Positions 22,246 to 33,210 of a DNA stretch of 64,000 nt are shown here, in pieces. A program made the position numbers and the translations under genes. The notes beneath the pieces were generated by a model. The model ran no database searches. It was not told the origin of the DNA and was given only the letters and a program-made list of their open reading frames with translations. The DNA is from Cristatella mucedo. Its lineage: Eukaryota > Bryozoa > Phylactolaemata > Cristatellidae. Positions within the stretch are counted from its first letter, which is position 1; each line of letters starts with the position of its first letter. The DNA lies in NCBI GenBank assembly GCA_009760855.2, contig WPIO01000005.1, positions 1,865,001 to 1,929,000 of the forward strand, given 5' to 3'.

Positions 22246-25200
22246 TTGTAATAATAATAATAATAATAATAATAATATTGCACTTGATAAAGCGCCCTCA
22301 GAGAACTTAATCTCTTTCTAGGCGCTTTACATTTGCTGCAAAGTGATACGCAATAGAATAGTAAGTAAAATCATGCTTGAAAAACAAACAAAATGAATAA
22401 CATGGTTAGGGGTTACATGCACTGGGTCAGCATGCAAATGTGGTTAGTGGCAGCATGAACAGTGTCAGCACGCATAAGCACATCGAGGACGAATCACAAG
22501 GACCCACTAAATGCTGTCCTAAATAGGTATGTTTTTAAGTTTCTTTTAAATGTGGTCAGGTCAGGGGATGTTCTGACGCAGGTCGAGAGGAAGTTCCAGG
22601 CTGTGGGAGCATACGAGCTAAATGCACGGTCTCCAAAGGATTTAAGGTTTGTACGAGGTATTTCTAGACTGTTGGATTCCGAAAAGCGAGTGGTACGATG
22701 CTTTGCCTGATGGGGTAGTATCTCTGAAAGATAGGCTGGAGCCATAGAATGAAGAGACCTAAAAGTGAGCGACAAAACCTTGAAGTCAATCCGTTGCTTG
22801 ACTGGTAACCAGTGCAGGTCGGCGAGAAGTGGAGTAACGTAGCAACTGCGACGCTCACGACAGACAAGCCTAGCTGCAGAGTTTTGCACCAGCTGCAATC
22901 GCCTGATCGCACATGCTGGTAGGCCAGTAAGCAGTGAGTTGCAGAAGTCGAGACGAGATGTCACGAATGCATGGACCAACTTGGACGTGGTATCTTTATC
23001 TAAACAAGCCCGAATTTTAGCAATGTTATGAAGCTGAAAATAGGCTGATTTGACTGTGGAGCTGATGTGGTCGTCTAACGAGAGGTCGCTTTGGAATATG
23101 ACACCTAGATTTCGAGCTGATGCAACTGGAGATATGCTGGCAGAGGCAATTTTGAAAGTCAGCCTTTCCAATTTCTGAATAACACTTGGTTTGCCCATAA
23201 CTAGTAAGTTAGTTTTATCATCGTTTAGTTTTAGAAAATTTGCTGCCATCCATGATCGGATGTCATCAATGCATGCAGCAAGTGAGTTGAGAGAATTTGA
23301 GGTGCTCGAAGGCTGGGAGGGATCAAAGCAAAGGTACAACTGAGTGTCATCCGCATAGAAGTGAAAGCCTAGATTGTGCTTGGCAATCACATCAGCGAGA
23401 GGGAGAGTATAAACGGTGAAAAGGACCGGACCTAGCACTGAGCCCTGAGGTACTCCATATTTCAGAGGTACTTCAGATGATTTGTGTCCATTCACGTCAA
23501 TACTCTGGATTCTCCCACTGAGATAGGACCTGAACTACTGCGGAGCAGTGCCAGTGATGCCCAGGCGAGATGAGAGGCGCTCTAGAAGAACTTTGTGATC
23601 GATGGTGTCAAAAGCTGCCGAAAGATCAAGCAAAACAAGAAGAGACACTCTACCCATGTCTGCATTCCTAAGTAGGTCGTTGTATACCCGAAGCAATGCT
23701 GACTCTGTGGAGTGATTAGCTCTAAAGCCAGACTGGAACTTACTAGCAAGGTGTGAGGTTTCGATATACGAGTTCAGCTGGTCTGCCACGACCCGTTCGA
23801 GTGTCTTTGATAGGAATGGTAGAAGGGAGACTGGGCGGTAGTTGCTTAAGTTCTCTTGGTCTAGTGTAGCTTTCTTGAGAAGTGACCTGACTACAGCTTT
23901 TTTGAAAGGTGCTGGGACCTGACCTGGGGCTAATGACATATTAATGATGTTGGTTATGCATGGCAACAGCAGATCAATGCAACGTAGGAGCAGGACAGTG
24001 GGAATAGGGTCCAGTGGACTTGTTGTCTTCTTTGATTGAGATACGAGCTTTAGGACTACATCACTGGTGACCTGTTTAAATGCAGACATTGAGGCACAGC
24101 CAGGAACCGAGGAACAGCATTCTAGTGGGAAGGTTGTCATCGCAGGGATGGATTCCCTGATTTTGTCTATCTTCTGCACAAAGAATCGAGAGAAGCGATC
24201 GGCTAGATCATCACAAGGATCATCTGGTAAGGAGCTAACCTGGGAACGGTTGAGGAGATGGTTTATTGTCGACATCAGCATTTTTGGATTGTGCATCTGT
24301 GATTGAACAATGTTTCTATAGAAGCTAGACTTAGCCTTTGCTAGGATCGATTGTTACGACCTACAGTAGTCTTCATATGCCTGTCGATGGACAGTTAGTC
24401 CGCATCTTTTGTATGCTTTTTCAAGCTTTCGTTTAGTAGACTTGGCTAGTTTAATCTCTGTGGTAAACCATAGGCCGTCTGGGCGGGGGCGCACAGTGCG
24501 CTTTGTCAAAGGTGCAAACTCGTCGAGCGTGTCAGCTAGTGTCGTGTTGTAGCAATCTACCAGTGATGACAGATCGGAGGGAGGACTGAGCAGCAAAGGT
24601 GAAGCAGATATGCTCGCACGGACAGCATCGATGTCAAGGGTCTTGAGGTTTCGCGATTCACAGGTTATTTTAGAGGAGAATGTGGGCACACTGTAGATTG
24701 AATGAGATCTGCATGTGGTCAGATAAGCAGGATTTGGTGATAACTGGTGATGACAAAGTGCAGTTATATGAGATAATTTGGTCGAGTGTGTGACCCTTGA
24801 TGTGGGTAGGGCCATACACATGAGCCACAAGAGATAATGAGTCTGTCAATGTACGAAATTCGGTGCTGAAAGCGTCAGATAAGTTATCAAAGTGAACGTT
24901 GAAATCACCCATAACGAGAAAGGATCGATTTCTCGCACACAGAATCGAAATGAGATCGGAGAAATCTGAGATAAAGGAGGATTTGGTACCTGGTGGGCGG
25001 TAGACTACTGCCACTATCGGTAGCTTGTTTTCGGGTGAGACCAGGACAATTGATTCAAAAGACTGCTTCGAGGGTACCGCAAATGGCTTGAAGTTGAATT
25101 TCGAGCGCACGATCATAGCAACTCCACCTCCAGTTTTGATTGATCTAGGGGTGTGAAAGAACGTGAAACCAGATGGAGTAGCGTCTTTAATTGTCGGGCA

Positions 25201-25910
25201 GTTTATCGATTTTAGCCAAGTTTCAGTTAGGGCGAGCAGGTCGATACCATTTTCAGAAATAAGGTCGTTTATTACTAGAGGTTTATTGCACATTGAGCGA
25301 GGATTTCAAAGGCAAGCGTTAAGTCTGGCCGATTGGGTTACAACAGGCCTGATGACCACTAAGTTTGAGAGATTTACAGTGACGCATGCGGGGGAGCGTG
25401 CTAAGCGGTTCGAGACAATGCTAGGAATACCAAACGAGCAGCGTCTAAGCTGGCGGTTCCGGCCACCGCGGCGGCTACGGGGTGCTTTCCTTTTGTTAAT
25501 GCATAGTTCATGAATCTTAGCAACAACATTAATATCTAGGAATGCATTTGATATACGATGACGAAGCGATAGCAGCTGCTGACGACCATAACTAACAAGT
25601 AGGTTACTAGCCGCCGGCGTAGCTAATGCAGCCGCCGGCGTGGGAGACCCAGCAGCCCGAAGCGAAAAGCGTTTAGATGTCCATAGGCACGTAATTTCTT
25701 ACGCGCTACGGTCAAAAAACAATCAGAATAACTTTAAACAGGTCTTAGCTGTATTGTTTCCGTATACGATGTTCGCAAGAACTTCGGTTTTCGGAAGAAT
25801 TCTGCAACGAACAAGAACGCACGTTAGAGCGCTCTATGTCAGGAGGCGAGCTTGTAATAGAGTTGTTGATTGTAGTGAATATTCAAACTTTCAAAATAAG
25901 TTCAAAACAG
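22246..25910 (-). mobile_element. Near-complete CR1/L2-like LINE inside polB
   Basis: The most complete LINE copy in the window. On the minus strand a basic region (about 25640 to 25330) precedes the apurinic-type endonuclease (25293 to 24670: ALTETWL, VMGDFNVHFDNL, SDHMQISFN). Then come a linker, RT with [38 protein letters not shown] and YADDTQLYL, the C-terminal region ending at 22494, and a 3' UTR with the conserved terminus and a TAA run. Breaks: an in-frame TGA just before the endonuclease start (a Trp position in relatives) and frameshifts near 24800, 24300 and 23530. The flanking sequence shares only GTGC as a possible target duplication. Confidence 0.92.
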
Positions 25911-25914
25911 GTGC

Positions 25915-27065
25915 AAACAATGTTCCAAAGTTAACGTGTGACTTTCAACCAAAGAAGGATTATCGTCTCCATTATAGATATAATACATTACATTATACAT
26001 TATAGATTATACATTATATATATTATATATATTATATATATATATATATATTATACATTATAGATTTAAAATTCTGTTTGACATATGAAATGGTGTGTGA
26101 TGTAAAGAAAGTTTTTAAGTTTAAACAATCTAGATGGCTTAAACCATATATTGAAATGTGTGCTAAAATGAAAGCATTAAATTCGAGTAAAAAGTTTTTA
26201 AGAAATCTTTGTTAACTTATAATGAATTCATTTTATGGTAAAACTTGTGAAGATGCTGAAAAAAGAGTTAAAACCTATTTATTTAGTACTATCGATGAAG
26301 CAGGAAAAAAGAAATTGAATAAACGAACTAGAGGCCCAAAAATGGTTAACTTTAGAGACTTTGGAAAATCGTTGACAATATTTCAAATGAATCAATCAAA
26401 AACAAGATTAAATAAACCAATATTTATCGGTAGCGCAATTCTAGATTTATCAAAGTTACATATGTAAAAGTTTTATTATGATGTTATAGAACAGAAATAT
26501 GGGAATAAGGTTAGTTTAATCTATACTGACACTGATTCTTTAAATATGAATATTGAAACACCTAATTTTTACGATGATATGAAAGCAATGCCTGATTATG
26601 TCGATGTTGATACAATTGGTAAATTTAAGGATGAGGCAGAAGGAAAAATAATTTCAGAGGTATGTGCTTTAAGACCAAAGCTATACTCTGTAAGTATCGT
26701 TGACGCTGAAAGAAAAGCAGCTGCAAAAGGAGTAACAAAGGCAGTTTTTAACGAAAACGATGGGGCATGGCACATTCGCTAGTTGTTAAACTGATATTAT
26801 AGAAATTTTTAAAGGTAAAACAAATAAAATTTTTAGTGAAAATCAAATTAGAAAGTTTCATAAAATATCTCAAGACAAACACGAACTATTTACTAATGAG
26901 TTAGAAAAAGTCGCACTACCAGCATGTGAATCAAAACGTTACTGGTTAGATTGTGGGTGTTGTAGTTATGCTTATGGGCATTATAAGATTGATAAAGCTT
27001 TAAGGGAAGATACTAATCCAGGTCGTTGTGATAAATGTATTGAACAAAATTTTATCCTTGTATGG
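25915..27065 (+). pseudogene. polB: DNA polymerase B, C-terminal part
   Basis: The polymerase resumes right after the LINE. It shows a KLTCDFQPKKDYRLHYR segment, an AT-repeat expansion at 25977-26068 that breaks the frame, SRWLKPYIEM, motif B with NSFYGK (about 26224), motif C with YTDTDSL (about 26521, the two catalytic aspartates), RPKLYSV (KxY-type motif), and the family's C-terminal HELFTNELEKVALP and SYAYGHYKI. Frames change near 26215, 26465 and 26780. After the last motif comes a short tail with CDKC. The palm active site is present but spread over several frames. Confidence 0.88.
25977..26068. repeat. AT-rich minisatellite within polB
   Basis: Repeated ATTATACATTATA/ATATATT units lie between two conserved polymerase segments where other Polinton polymerases have coding sequence. 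Confidence 0.85.
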
Positions 27066-27069
27066 GAAA

Positions 27070-27452
27070 ATGGATTTTGATGAAACAATTAAAAAGATTC
27101 TTAATTCCAATGATTTATTAGGTAGTAATGTAGTTTCTATCTGTCAACGAACATTAGGTTGTTATACTAATTCTTCCTTTCATAAGACAGATGCATATAA
27201 AATTTTAAAGCAATCAGACTCAGCAGTTATTGACAATATTTTGGAGCTTTTAAAAATGTAAACAAAAATTATTCGAGTTAGTACCACAATCACACATTTT
27301 CGATATAATACAACACTCTCACAGACACATTTTCAAATCTAATGAATTTCTCAAACAGAAATACCTAATAGAATTTGAACCAGAAACTGAATCAGCTGAA
27401 GAAGATATACCACCTTTTTTATCTGGTTATAAAAAATCTGAATTGTATTAAA
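27070..27452 (+). CDS. Small protein with acidic tail, unrecognised
   Basis: Starts MDFDETIKKILNS, followed by a helical Ile/Leu-rich domain (SNVVSICQRTLGCY, then DNILELLK). After a frameshift near 27255 the frame continues to an acidic tail (EPETESAEEDIPPFLSGY) ending near 27450. The N-terminal helical pattern resembles the two small proteins at 27783 and 28093, and the tail resembles that of the next gene, so these genes probably arose by duplication and shuffling. I do not recognise a function; position next to polB suggests an early or replication-related accessory role (inference). Confidence 0.5.
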
Positions 27453-27477
27453 TAAAAATAATATCATTATTATAGAA

Positions 27478-27756
27478 ATGGAAAAAGAAAATCCGGAGTT
27501 TTTAAAAGTTGAAGAAGACTCTATGGATATAACTATTTCAGATGTGGAGCCAATTTCAGATACAGAATCTGAAGATCCTGATTACATCCCCGAGTCTGAA
27601 TCTGAATCTGAATGTGAATCTGAGTCTGAACCTGAATCTGAATCTAAATCTGAACTAGAATCCGAATCAGCTGAAGACGACTTCCCTTTTTATGATGAAT
27701 CTGATGATATACCACCATTTCGAAGTGATTATGTAAATGAAAAAAGTGAATTATGA
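27478..27756 (+). CDS. Acidic Ser-Glu repeat protein, unrecognised
   Basis: An intact 92-residue frame. Residues 1-40 are acidic; about residues 40-68 are an (S-E) dipeptide repeat encoded by TCTGAA units; the end reads EDDFPFYDESDDIPPFRSDY, echoing the tail of the upstream gene. The start codon follows ATTATTATAGAA, the start-proximal motif of this element. It is likely disordered. Function unknown. Confidence 0.6.
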   Translation: MEKENPEFLKVEEDSMDITISDVEPISDTESEDPDYIPESESESECESESEPESESKSELESESAEDDFPFYDESDDIPPFRSDYVNEKSEL

Positions 27757-27782
27757 AAAAATATCTATACTTATATATAGAA

Positions 27783-28058
27783 ATGGAAGTCTCAAGAATT
27801 CTAAGCTGTAAACAATCTAGAGAAATGGCTGTAAAGATATGTCTTCAAAAACTGAAAGGTAATGATCAACGTATAATGAGACACTCTCTTGATAAACCTA
27901 TTCCAGATTTAGATAGTTCGTTTGTTAGTGTTCTTATAGAAATGTGTGAAGCTTCTGATAAACTAATGGAGTGTAGAGGCAAGATAAACGAAATGCTTGA
28001 AGACGCAGCTAAGAAATCAAAAACCCCAAAAACAAAACAAGGAGTACAAATGAATTAA
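27783..28058 (+). CDS. Small helical protein, unrecognised
   Basis: The start MEVSRILSCKQSRE follows TTATATATAGAA directly, which favours this Met over the upstream one at 27753. The frame gives 91 residues with a basic C-terminus (KKSKTPKTKQ). It is paralogous to the next gene: both begin V-S-R-I-L-x-C, then a Val/Ile-Cys/Lys helix, and end near a C-(E/D)-x-x-D-K motif. No signal peptide or membrane segment. Function unknown. Confidence 0.6.
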   Translation: MEVSRILSCKQSREMAVKICLQKLKGNDQRIMRHSLDKPIPDLDSSFVSVLIEMCEASDKLMECRGKINEMLEDAAKKSKTPKTKQGVQMN

Positions 28059-28092
28059 CTGTATTAAATAAATCTTCAACCTTTTATAGAGA

Positions 28093-28335
28093 ATGGATCA
28101 ACAAGTTTCAAGAATTCTTTGTTGTGAAAATGCTGTAAGAATTGCAAAAAAGTTATGTGGCTTTGATGATGATACTACTTATATTGATACAGATCTTTAT
28201 AAGCATATTTTTGTGTTAGGCGATTCAAAAATCTCTATTCTTTTACAGGTTTGTGATGAATATGATAAAATGAAAAAGAAAGAAAAAAATCTACCACAGC
28301 ATTTGATAAGTTTCATCATACCTTTGATGAGTTAA
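28093..28335 (+). CDS. Small helical protein, paralogue of 27783
   Basis: Starts MDQQVSRILCCENAV after TTTTATAGAGA. It shares VSRILxC and the VCDEYDKM end with the upstream gene. The last codons may be shifted: an alternative frame from about 28300 reads FHHTFDELKTKANHFYI and ends at about 28363. Function unknown. Confidence 0.55.
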   Translation: MDQQVSRILCCENAVRIAKKLCGFDDDTTYIDTDLYKHIFVLGDSKISILLQVCDEYDKMKKKEKNLPQHLISFIIPLMS

Positions 28336-28390
28336 AAACAAAAGCTAATCACTTTTATATATGAGTAATTTTCTTTTTTTATATAGAAAA

Positions 28391-28864
28391 ATGCAGGCCG
28401 ATGTTACTGATCCAAATCTTGCCACTAGTGCCACTCTCCTGAAATCTTACGTTGATTATCTTGTTAGGTCAAGAATGACTGCATATGATCAACAAACACT
28501 CGATTCAGATATTTCAGTTATGAATGATAATTCAGTTAAGAAATTCTATCTTGATGAATGTGATATCGAAGCTCAAAAAATTATAACCGCCGGCTTAACT
28601 GACGTGACAGCCAATCTTGAATCAACTGTTAGATCTAAAGTTGATGCACTTATAGATGATCCTTCTGAAATCTCAAGCTATACAACATGGATTGCATCAC
28701 AACTTCCAACGCTCACAACAGTTATCTCAGGCGTATCAGGAATTAAACCAGATATCTCTGGAATTGTTAAAGATGAGTGTTATGCAGTTCTTCCTGATCT
28801 AGCTGATGGTGTTAGTGCAAGACAAAAGGCAACTGCTGCAGCGTTAGAAGAACAATCAACATAA
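28391..28864 (+). CDS. Unrecognised 157-residue protein
   Basis: An intact frame. The start MQADVTDPN is chosen because it follows TTTATATAGAAAA. Composition is Ser/Thr/Asp-rich with alternating short helices, and a more hydrophobic centre (SYTTWIASQLPTLTTVISG). No Cys-based motif and no known domain. It lies between the small helical proteins and the fibre cluster, so it may be a structural accessory, but this is a guess. Confidence 0.55.
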   Translation: MQADVTDPNLATSATLLKSYVDYLVRSRMTAYDQQTLDSDISVMNDNSVKKFYLDECDIEAQKIITAGLTDVTANLESTVRSKVDALIDDPSEISSYTTWIASQLPTLTTVISGVSGIKPDISGIVKDECYAVLPDLADGVSARQKATAAALEEQST

Positions 28865-28906
28865 GTAATTTAATTAATTAAAACAAAAATAAACAGTAAT
28901 ATATCA

Positions 28907-29299
28907 ATGGTTTCAATCGAAACAAGAAGTAAGGATTGCCTTAATGAAGTTAAAGGGCAGCAACTTTCAAACTTTAAGATTTGCTCTTATCCAATGGGTA
29001 GAATTGAAGACATTAGATCAACATTACTAAACGCTGTTAAACTAGTCATTGAATACAAGGCATTAAGAATTAATCACTCTGAACCAGAGATTGCAAACAT
29101 ATTTAGTAAAGTTAGAGACGGTTCGATCTTTGAAGAGTTTCTCAGAGACTTAAAAGTAGAAAAAATAAATAAAATTAAGTCAGAAGCTTACTCTAAAAAA
29201 TAGAACTAACAAAACAAATAAAGAGTGAAATAGATCAAGGAAAAGACTTTGAACTTCCGGAAGAGTTGATTAAAGAAACTAAGGATTGGAGGATTTAGA
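28907..29299 (+). CDS. Unrecognised small charged protein
   Basis: Starts MVSIETRSKDCLNEV and stays open to 29203; a shift near 29200 would extend it through SEIDQGKDFELPEELIKE to a stop near 29299, about 130 residues. It is Lys/Glu-rich and helical. Function unknown. Confidence 0.5.
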
Positions 29300-29419
29300 T
29301 ATTTACTAATCTAGCTTGCTTAACTAAACCAATCTCAATAACATCCGAAGGACTAGGTGTTCTAAATCCTGCATAACTTAGAACAGGATAACTAAGATCT
29401 TTGTGTTATCATTTTGTTC

Positions 29420-30329
29420 GTATCATTTTTCGGTATCATTTTTGTTTGTCATTTTATCATTTTGTTCATCGCTTTCTTCAGTGATAGCAAGGTTTGTTAT
29501 GGAATTACTTAACAATAACATGTAATCACCTTCCACACCGTAATAAGGTATATTAAGTAAATTAGAAGGAAGAAATTTGGCTGAGTAGATATTGTGGCGG
29601 CAGTTAGTAGTTATATTATCATATTCTGCAGACAGCTTTTCTACTGTTACCGACATTGTTGATGTAACAGTTCTAAAGCTTATTCTAGTCATATTATCAT
29701 CCTTTAGTAGAAATGAATTATTTTCAGCTGTTCTTCCATAGACATTATTATAAGTTTCATCATCGACAATGTAAGTACTATCATTATTTATTCTATCAAT
29801 GTCTCTTATTTGTAATGTTATCTTTGAGTATAGTGGTTTTTTAAATTAATATCAGATGGCCTTGCTAAAGTAGTGTCAGTGGTGTTGTTAGATAAATTAG
29901 TAACACTTTTAGCACCTATTGCAAAATTTACTATTAATGACTCGTGGTTAAAAGATCTATTTGTTCTTAGAAACGTTGAAAAAGCTCTTTCTTTTGTGTA
30001 TGAGCAGTCAGTAGTGTTATTAGCAACTAATCTATCTACTTCTAAAGTTCCATCTATTATTTGTCCTCCTTCTGTTTAACTTTTGTATCAAGATACTGTT
30101 TTGTTGATAAATCATTTCCATTCACCGGATAACCCAGATTTACATATTTCTTTGACTTAGCAGATAAATCTCCTCTTACAATGTCATCAGAGTCTTTTCG
30201 AATGTAATTATTATCAGCAAATGTTTTACTTACAGCTTCTAATTCACAAATAGTAGAACCAATATTCTTTATTTTATTTTTACCAAGATTTAGAGTTCCA
30301 TTCATTTCTAATAATCTTCTGCTAAGCAT
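29420..30329 (-). pseudogene. Fibre-like protein 3
   Basis: The minus gene starts MLSRRLLEMNGTLNLG at 30329 after a TATATAGCG element. It contains the fibre repeat (KYVNLGYPVNGNDLSTKQYL) and continues through shifted frames to the frame at 29692-29423, with a Ser/Thr/Asn-rich beta-type C-terminal region. The repeat form, N-x-(I/V)-x-x-L-x-x-P-x-x-x-x-D-A-x-x-K-x-Y-x-D, is common in phage tail fibres and virus-like animal elements. It suggests a trimeric receptor-binding fibre (inference). At least two frameshifts. Confidence 0.6.
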
Positions 30330-30337
30330 TTTACGTT

Positions 30338-31189
30338 ATCGCTATATAAACAGTAATATTTAATTCTTTATCAAATAAATTTGAACCCGATATAAAAGTT
30401 GATGACTGAACAAGTTTTTTATTTGCATCAAGCACATACTTACCATATAATTGATCTTGTAACGGCACTAATGTTGACGGAAGTGGTAATACTATAACTT
30501 TTTTCTAACTGTATATTCATACAATGTTGTAACAACAAACAAACCCCTGAGAATAGTAGTATCAGCTAAAGTAGAGATCCACCGACCATTAATTGTTTTT
30601 CCATATAATTCTGTAGTTAAAGACCCATCAACTGTTGCACTAAAACGTACTACAGCAATATTTCCATCAGATATTCTGTTTAGATAGTTAAAGTTTACAC
30701 CGTCATAACGATCAACAGGGTCGTTTTCTAAGAAGATAGAGTATCCATTCATATCTAAATTTCCATTGAGGGTACCTCCAGTTAGTTTAAGAAAATTAGA
30801 TTCCATATATGATTTATTTGGAATATCATTATCAGAAGTAGGAGGTCCTTCAACAGCTACATTTCTATTTACAGTTAGTGTCCCGTTAATAACTCCACCA
30901 GTCTTTGGAAGTTTACTATCTGCATAATCTTTAGTTGCAGCATCACTAGGATTTACAGGATTTGCTAATTCTATTATCTTAAAATTTTTCATATCGATAT
31001 CTCCATCAGCTGTAGTTCCTCTTGATACTTTGGTAACAAAATTGTTATCTATATACTTTCTATTTACTGCATCTCCAATATCAACAGGATAACCTAAATC
31101 CTTTATGAAATTACCATTCATACTTAAACTGCCTGTAAGTACATCGCCACTCTTTTTCCTTTTTTCTTTTTTCTTTTTTTTTTTTTTTT
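30338..31189 (-). pseudogene. Fibre-like protein 2
   Basis: Minus frame from the poly-T tract at 31190, through MNGNFIKDLGYPVDIGDAV (31121) to 30492, then by one frameshift at an A run to a stop near 30338. It has four fibre repeats: FIKDLGYPVDIGDAVNRKYI, IIELANPVNPSDAATKDYAD, a NRNVAVEGPPTSDNDIPNKS stretch and LDMNGYSIFLENDPVDRYDG. Each is preceded by a G-x-(L/I)-(T/N)-x-(N/M) beta segment. The C-terminal third has no repeats and may be the head domain. No Met precedes the first repeat, so the true start may be lost in the homopolymer. Confidence 0.65.
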
Positions 31190-32100
31190 TAATTAGTTAT
31201 ACCAATTCCTCTTATTTTGAGGTCTGAGCATTTCTGTACAATAGTAAAAAGAAGATCAGTGTAAGTTATTCCACTTGCAACAGTAAACTTATCAATAGCA
31301 TAAGTACACGTTCCATCTATATTAATTTTTAAAACCAAAGTACCACTAACTCCATATGCTGATTCGCTGGTTAATTCTACGCATGCATTTGTCTTATTTG
31401 TTGCGTACATAATTCCACTTACCATTGCAAAGTTAGGTAATGCACCTGGAAAGAATGTTTTAAGATTAGTTGCGTATGCAATAACTTTTCCAGTAGCAGC
31501 AACAACAGGCATATCACCAGGTGTAATTTGCTGCGGTTGAAATTTATTTCCCGTACTTCCATTAGCAGTAATACTCAAACCAAGCATATCAAGATAAAAT
31601 ACGGTGGGATAATTACCAGAGCTTGCTCCAAAATATCTAAATGATATTTGCTTATTACTATGTACATATTGTTTTGTTACAGTGTCAGAGTCTTTTAAGT
31701 TAGTAATTTTCTTTCCTCCTATGTTTATACTCGCTGTTGCTTTACCTTGAAACACCTTTGTCATATTCTTTAGTAGTCCATAGTTTATAACTTTATAAGG
31801 TCTTGAATCACTGTATACAGTCCCGTCAGCAGAGTTGCCTGATATACCAAAAACATTCTTACAATTCAACTTTGCTGCCATCTTTCCATCACTCTTTGAA
31901 AAAAAACCTGATACACTTGAAACAGTTGCTAAATCACCTATAAAATTTGTAGCTACACTTCCTCCAAAGTTTGAACTAAAACCATAGTTCAAGTTTATTG
32001 CATCACCATCATTAACAGGGTAACCTAAATTAGTTACTCTATTTCCGTTAGCGTTAAGATCACTGTAAATAGATCCATTAATCTCTCTAACTTTTTCCAT
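31189..32100 (-). CDS. Fibre-like protein 1, intact
   Basis: An intact 303-residue minus frame starting MEKVREINGSIYSDLNANGN. Residues about 14-40 form the first fibre repeat (RVTNLGYPVNDGDAINLNY), and residues about 125-150 a second (GGKKITNLKDSDTVTKQYV). The rest is Gly/Ser/Thr/Asn-rich beta-type sequence that could form a knob. There is no signal peptide or membrane segment. It is divergent from the pVI-like gene, with only 6 bases between the two start codons. A receptor-binding fibre function is inferred from the repeat alone. Confidence 0.7.
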   Translation of the reverse strand: MEKVREINGSIYSDLNANGNRVTNLGYPVNDGDAINLNYGFSSNFGGSVATNFIGDLATVSSVSGFFSKSDGKMAAKLNCKNVFGISGNSADGTVYSDSRPYKVINYGLLKNMTKVFQGKATASINIGGKKITNLKDSDTVTKQYVHSNKQISFRYFGASSGNYPTVFYLDMLGLSITANGSTGNKFQPQQITPGDMPVVAATGKVIAYATNLKTFFPGALPNFAMVSGIMYATNKTNACVELTSESAYGVSGTLVLKINIDGTCTYAIDKFTVASGITYTDLLFTIVQKCSDLKIRGIGITN

Positions 32101-32106
32101 TCACTT

Positions 32107-33000
32107 ATGTCATATATAAATAATAGAAAAGCTAAAGGAGTTGATAGTATAAAAGAAGGTGTTGATACAACCAAAGAAGTAGTTTCTGGGGTTACAACAG
32201 CAACGGAAGTAGGTCGAAAGCAGTTATAAAGTTAGTACCTAAAGTTGCTATGAAACTGTCTTTACAAGCCTCAAACAAGATAGCAAAGATTGTTCCAAAG
32301 GTATTACAATCGTTTAAAGTTATTGGAACAGCCACAAAAGCTCCAGGAGGATTTCTATCAGGAGTAACAGGAATAGTAGATCTTGGTTCGTGTATAAAAG
32401 AAATTGTTGATGCGGTTGCTTCTGGTAAGTATGGTCAAGTATTTTGGAAAACAATGGCAGATAAAAAAGTAGGACTATTAAAGATGGTTGCAAGTTTAGA
32501 AGTGGGATTTTATATCAATGAGATACTATTAGAAGCAGAGAAAGCAAAGAGTGATTGGTATCTTAACCCTAGTAAGTTTTTATCTGATACATTTGGAGAA
32601 GAGGTTTCTTGGGATGCAAAGCAACTTGATCCAATCGCTTGGAAGAAGAACTTTCTTGAAATGAGAGGAGGTTTTCTTCCTGTTATTCCAGCTATCATTG
32701 CAAGCATAGCAAGTGTAATAGGAACAGTTGGTTTAGCAGTTTCAATCACTGTAGCCGTTGCAGGATTGATAAAAAAGATAGTAGATGAAACAATGTATAC
32801 TGCTAGAGCACCTAAAATGAATACTCACGAAGAGAGAATGAGTGCTTTATCACTTCAGAGTGAAAGGTTAAATAATGCTATAGTAGACTTGAAAAAAATG
32901 ATATAACTACTTGATAAGGGCATCGATATAGATCTAAGCGATAAAGTACAGAATTCGGAAGTCAAAAACAGATTGACTTACCTTAATAAAGGAAAATAAC
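32107..33000 (+). pseudogene. pVI/pX-like hydrophobic virion protein
   Basis: The plus frame begins MSYINNRKAKGVDS at 32107, shifts near 32225 and runs to 32906, then continues in another frame (DIDLSDKVQNSEVKNRLTY). Around 32664-32780 lies MRGGFLPVIPAIIAS followed by a long hydrophobic segment. MRGG-F fits the adenain cleavage rule (M/I/L)-x-G-G-x, and the GGFLP-hydrophobic pattern is typical of Polinton/adintovirus minor virion proteins related to adenovirus pVI and pX, which act in membrane disruption or core packing. The role here is inferred from the pattern. It could be two genes. Confidence 0.6.
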
Positions 33001-33210
33001 TTGTGGAAAAAGGAGGCGTTAGTTATAGTGAAGATTTAAAACGAGACATAAAAAAGTAGAAGCTTCAGCAGTTGGTGGATCTAAAACATGTGATTATAAA
33101 GCTGAAAGTGCAATGCTACTTGCAATTTTATTCTCTCAAGGTAGAAGTCAAGAAGAAATATAAAACGAAATGATTAAGTTAAGAGATGACCTAAAACGAA
33201 CATGTAAGAA

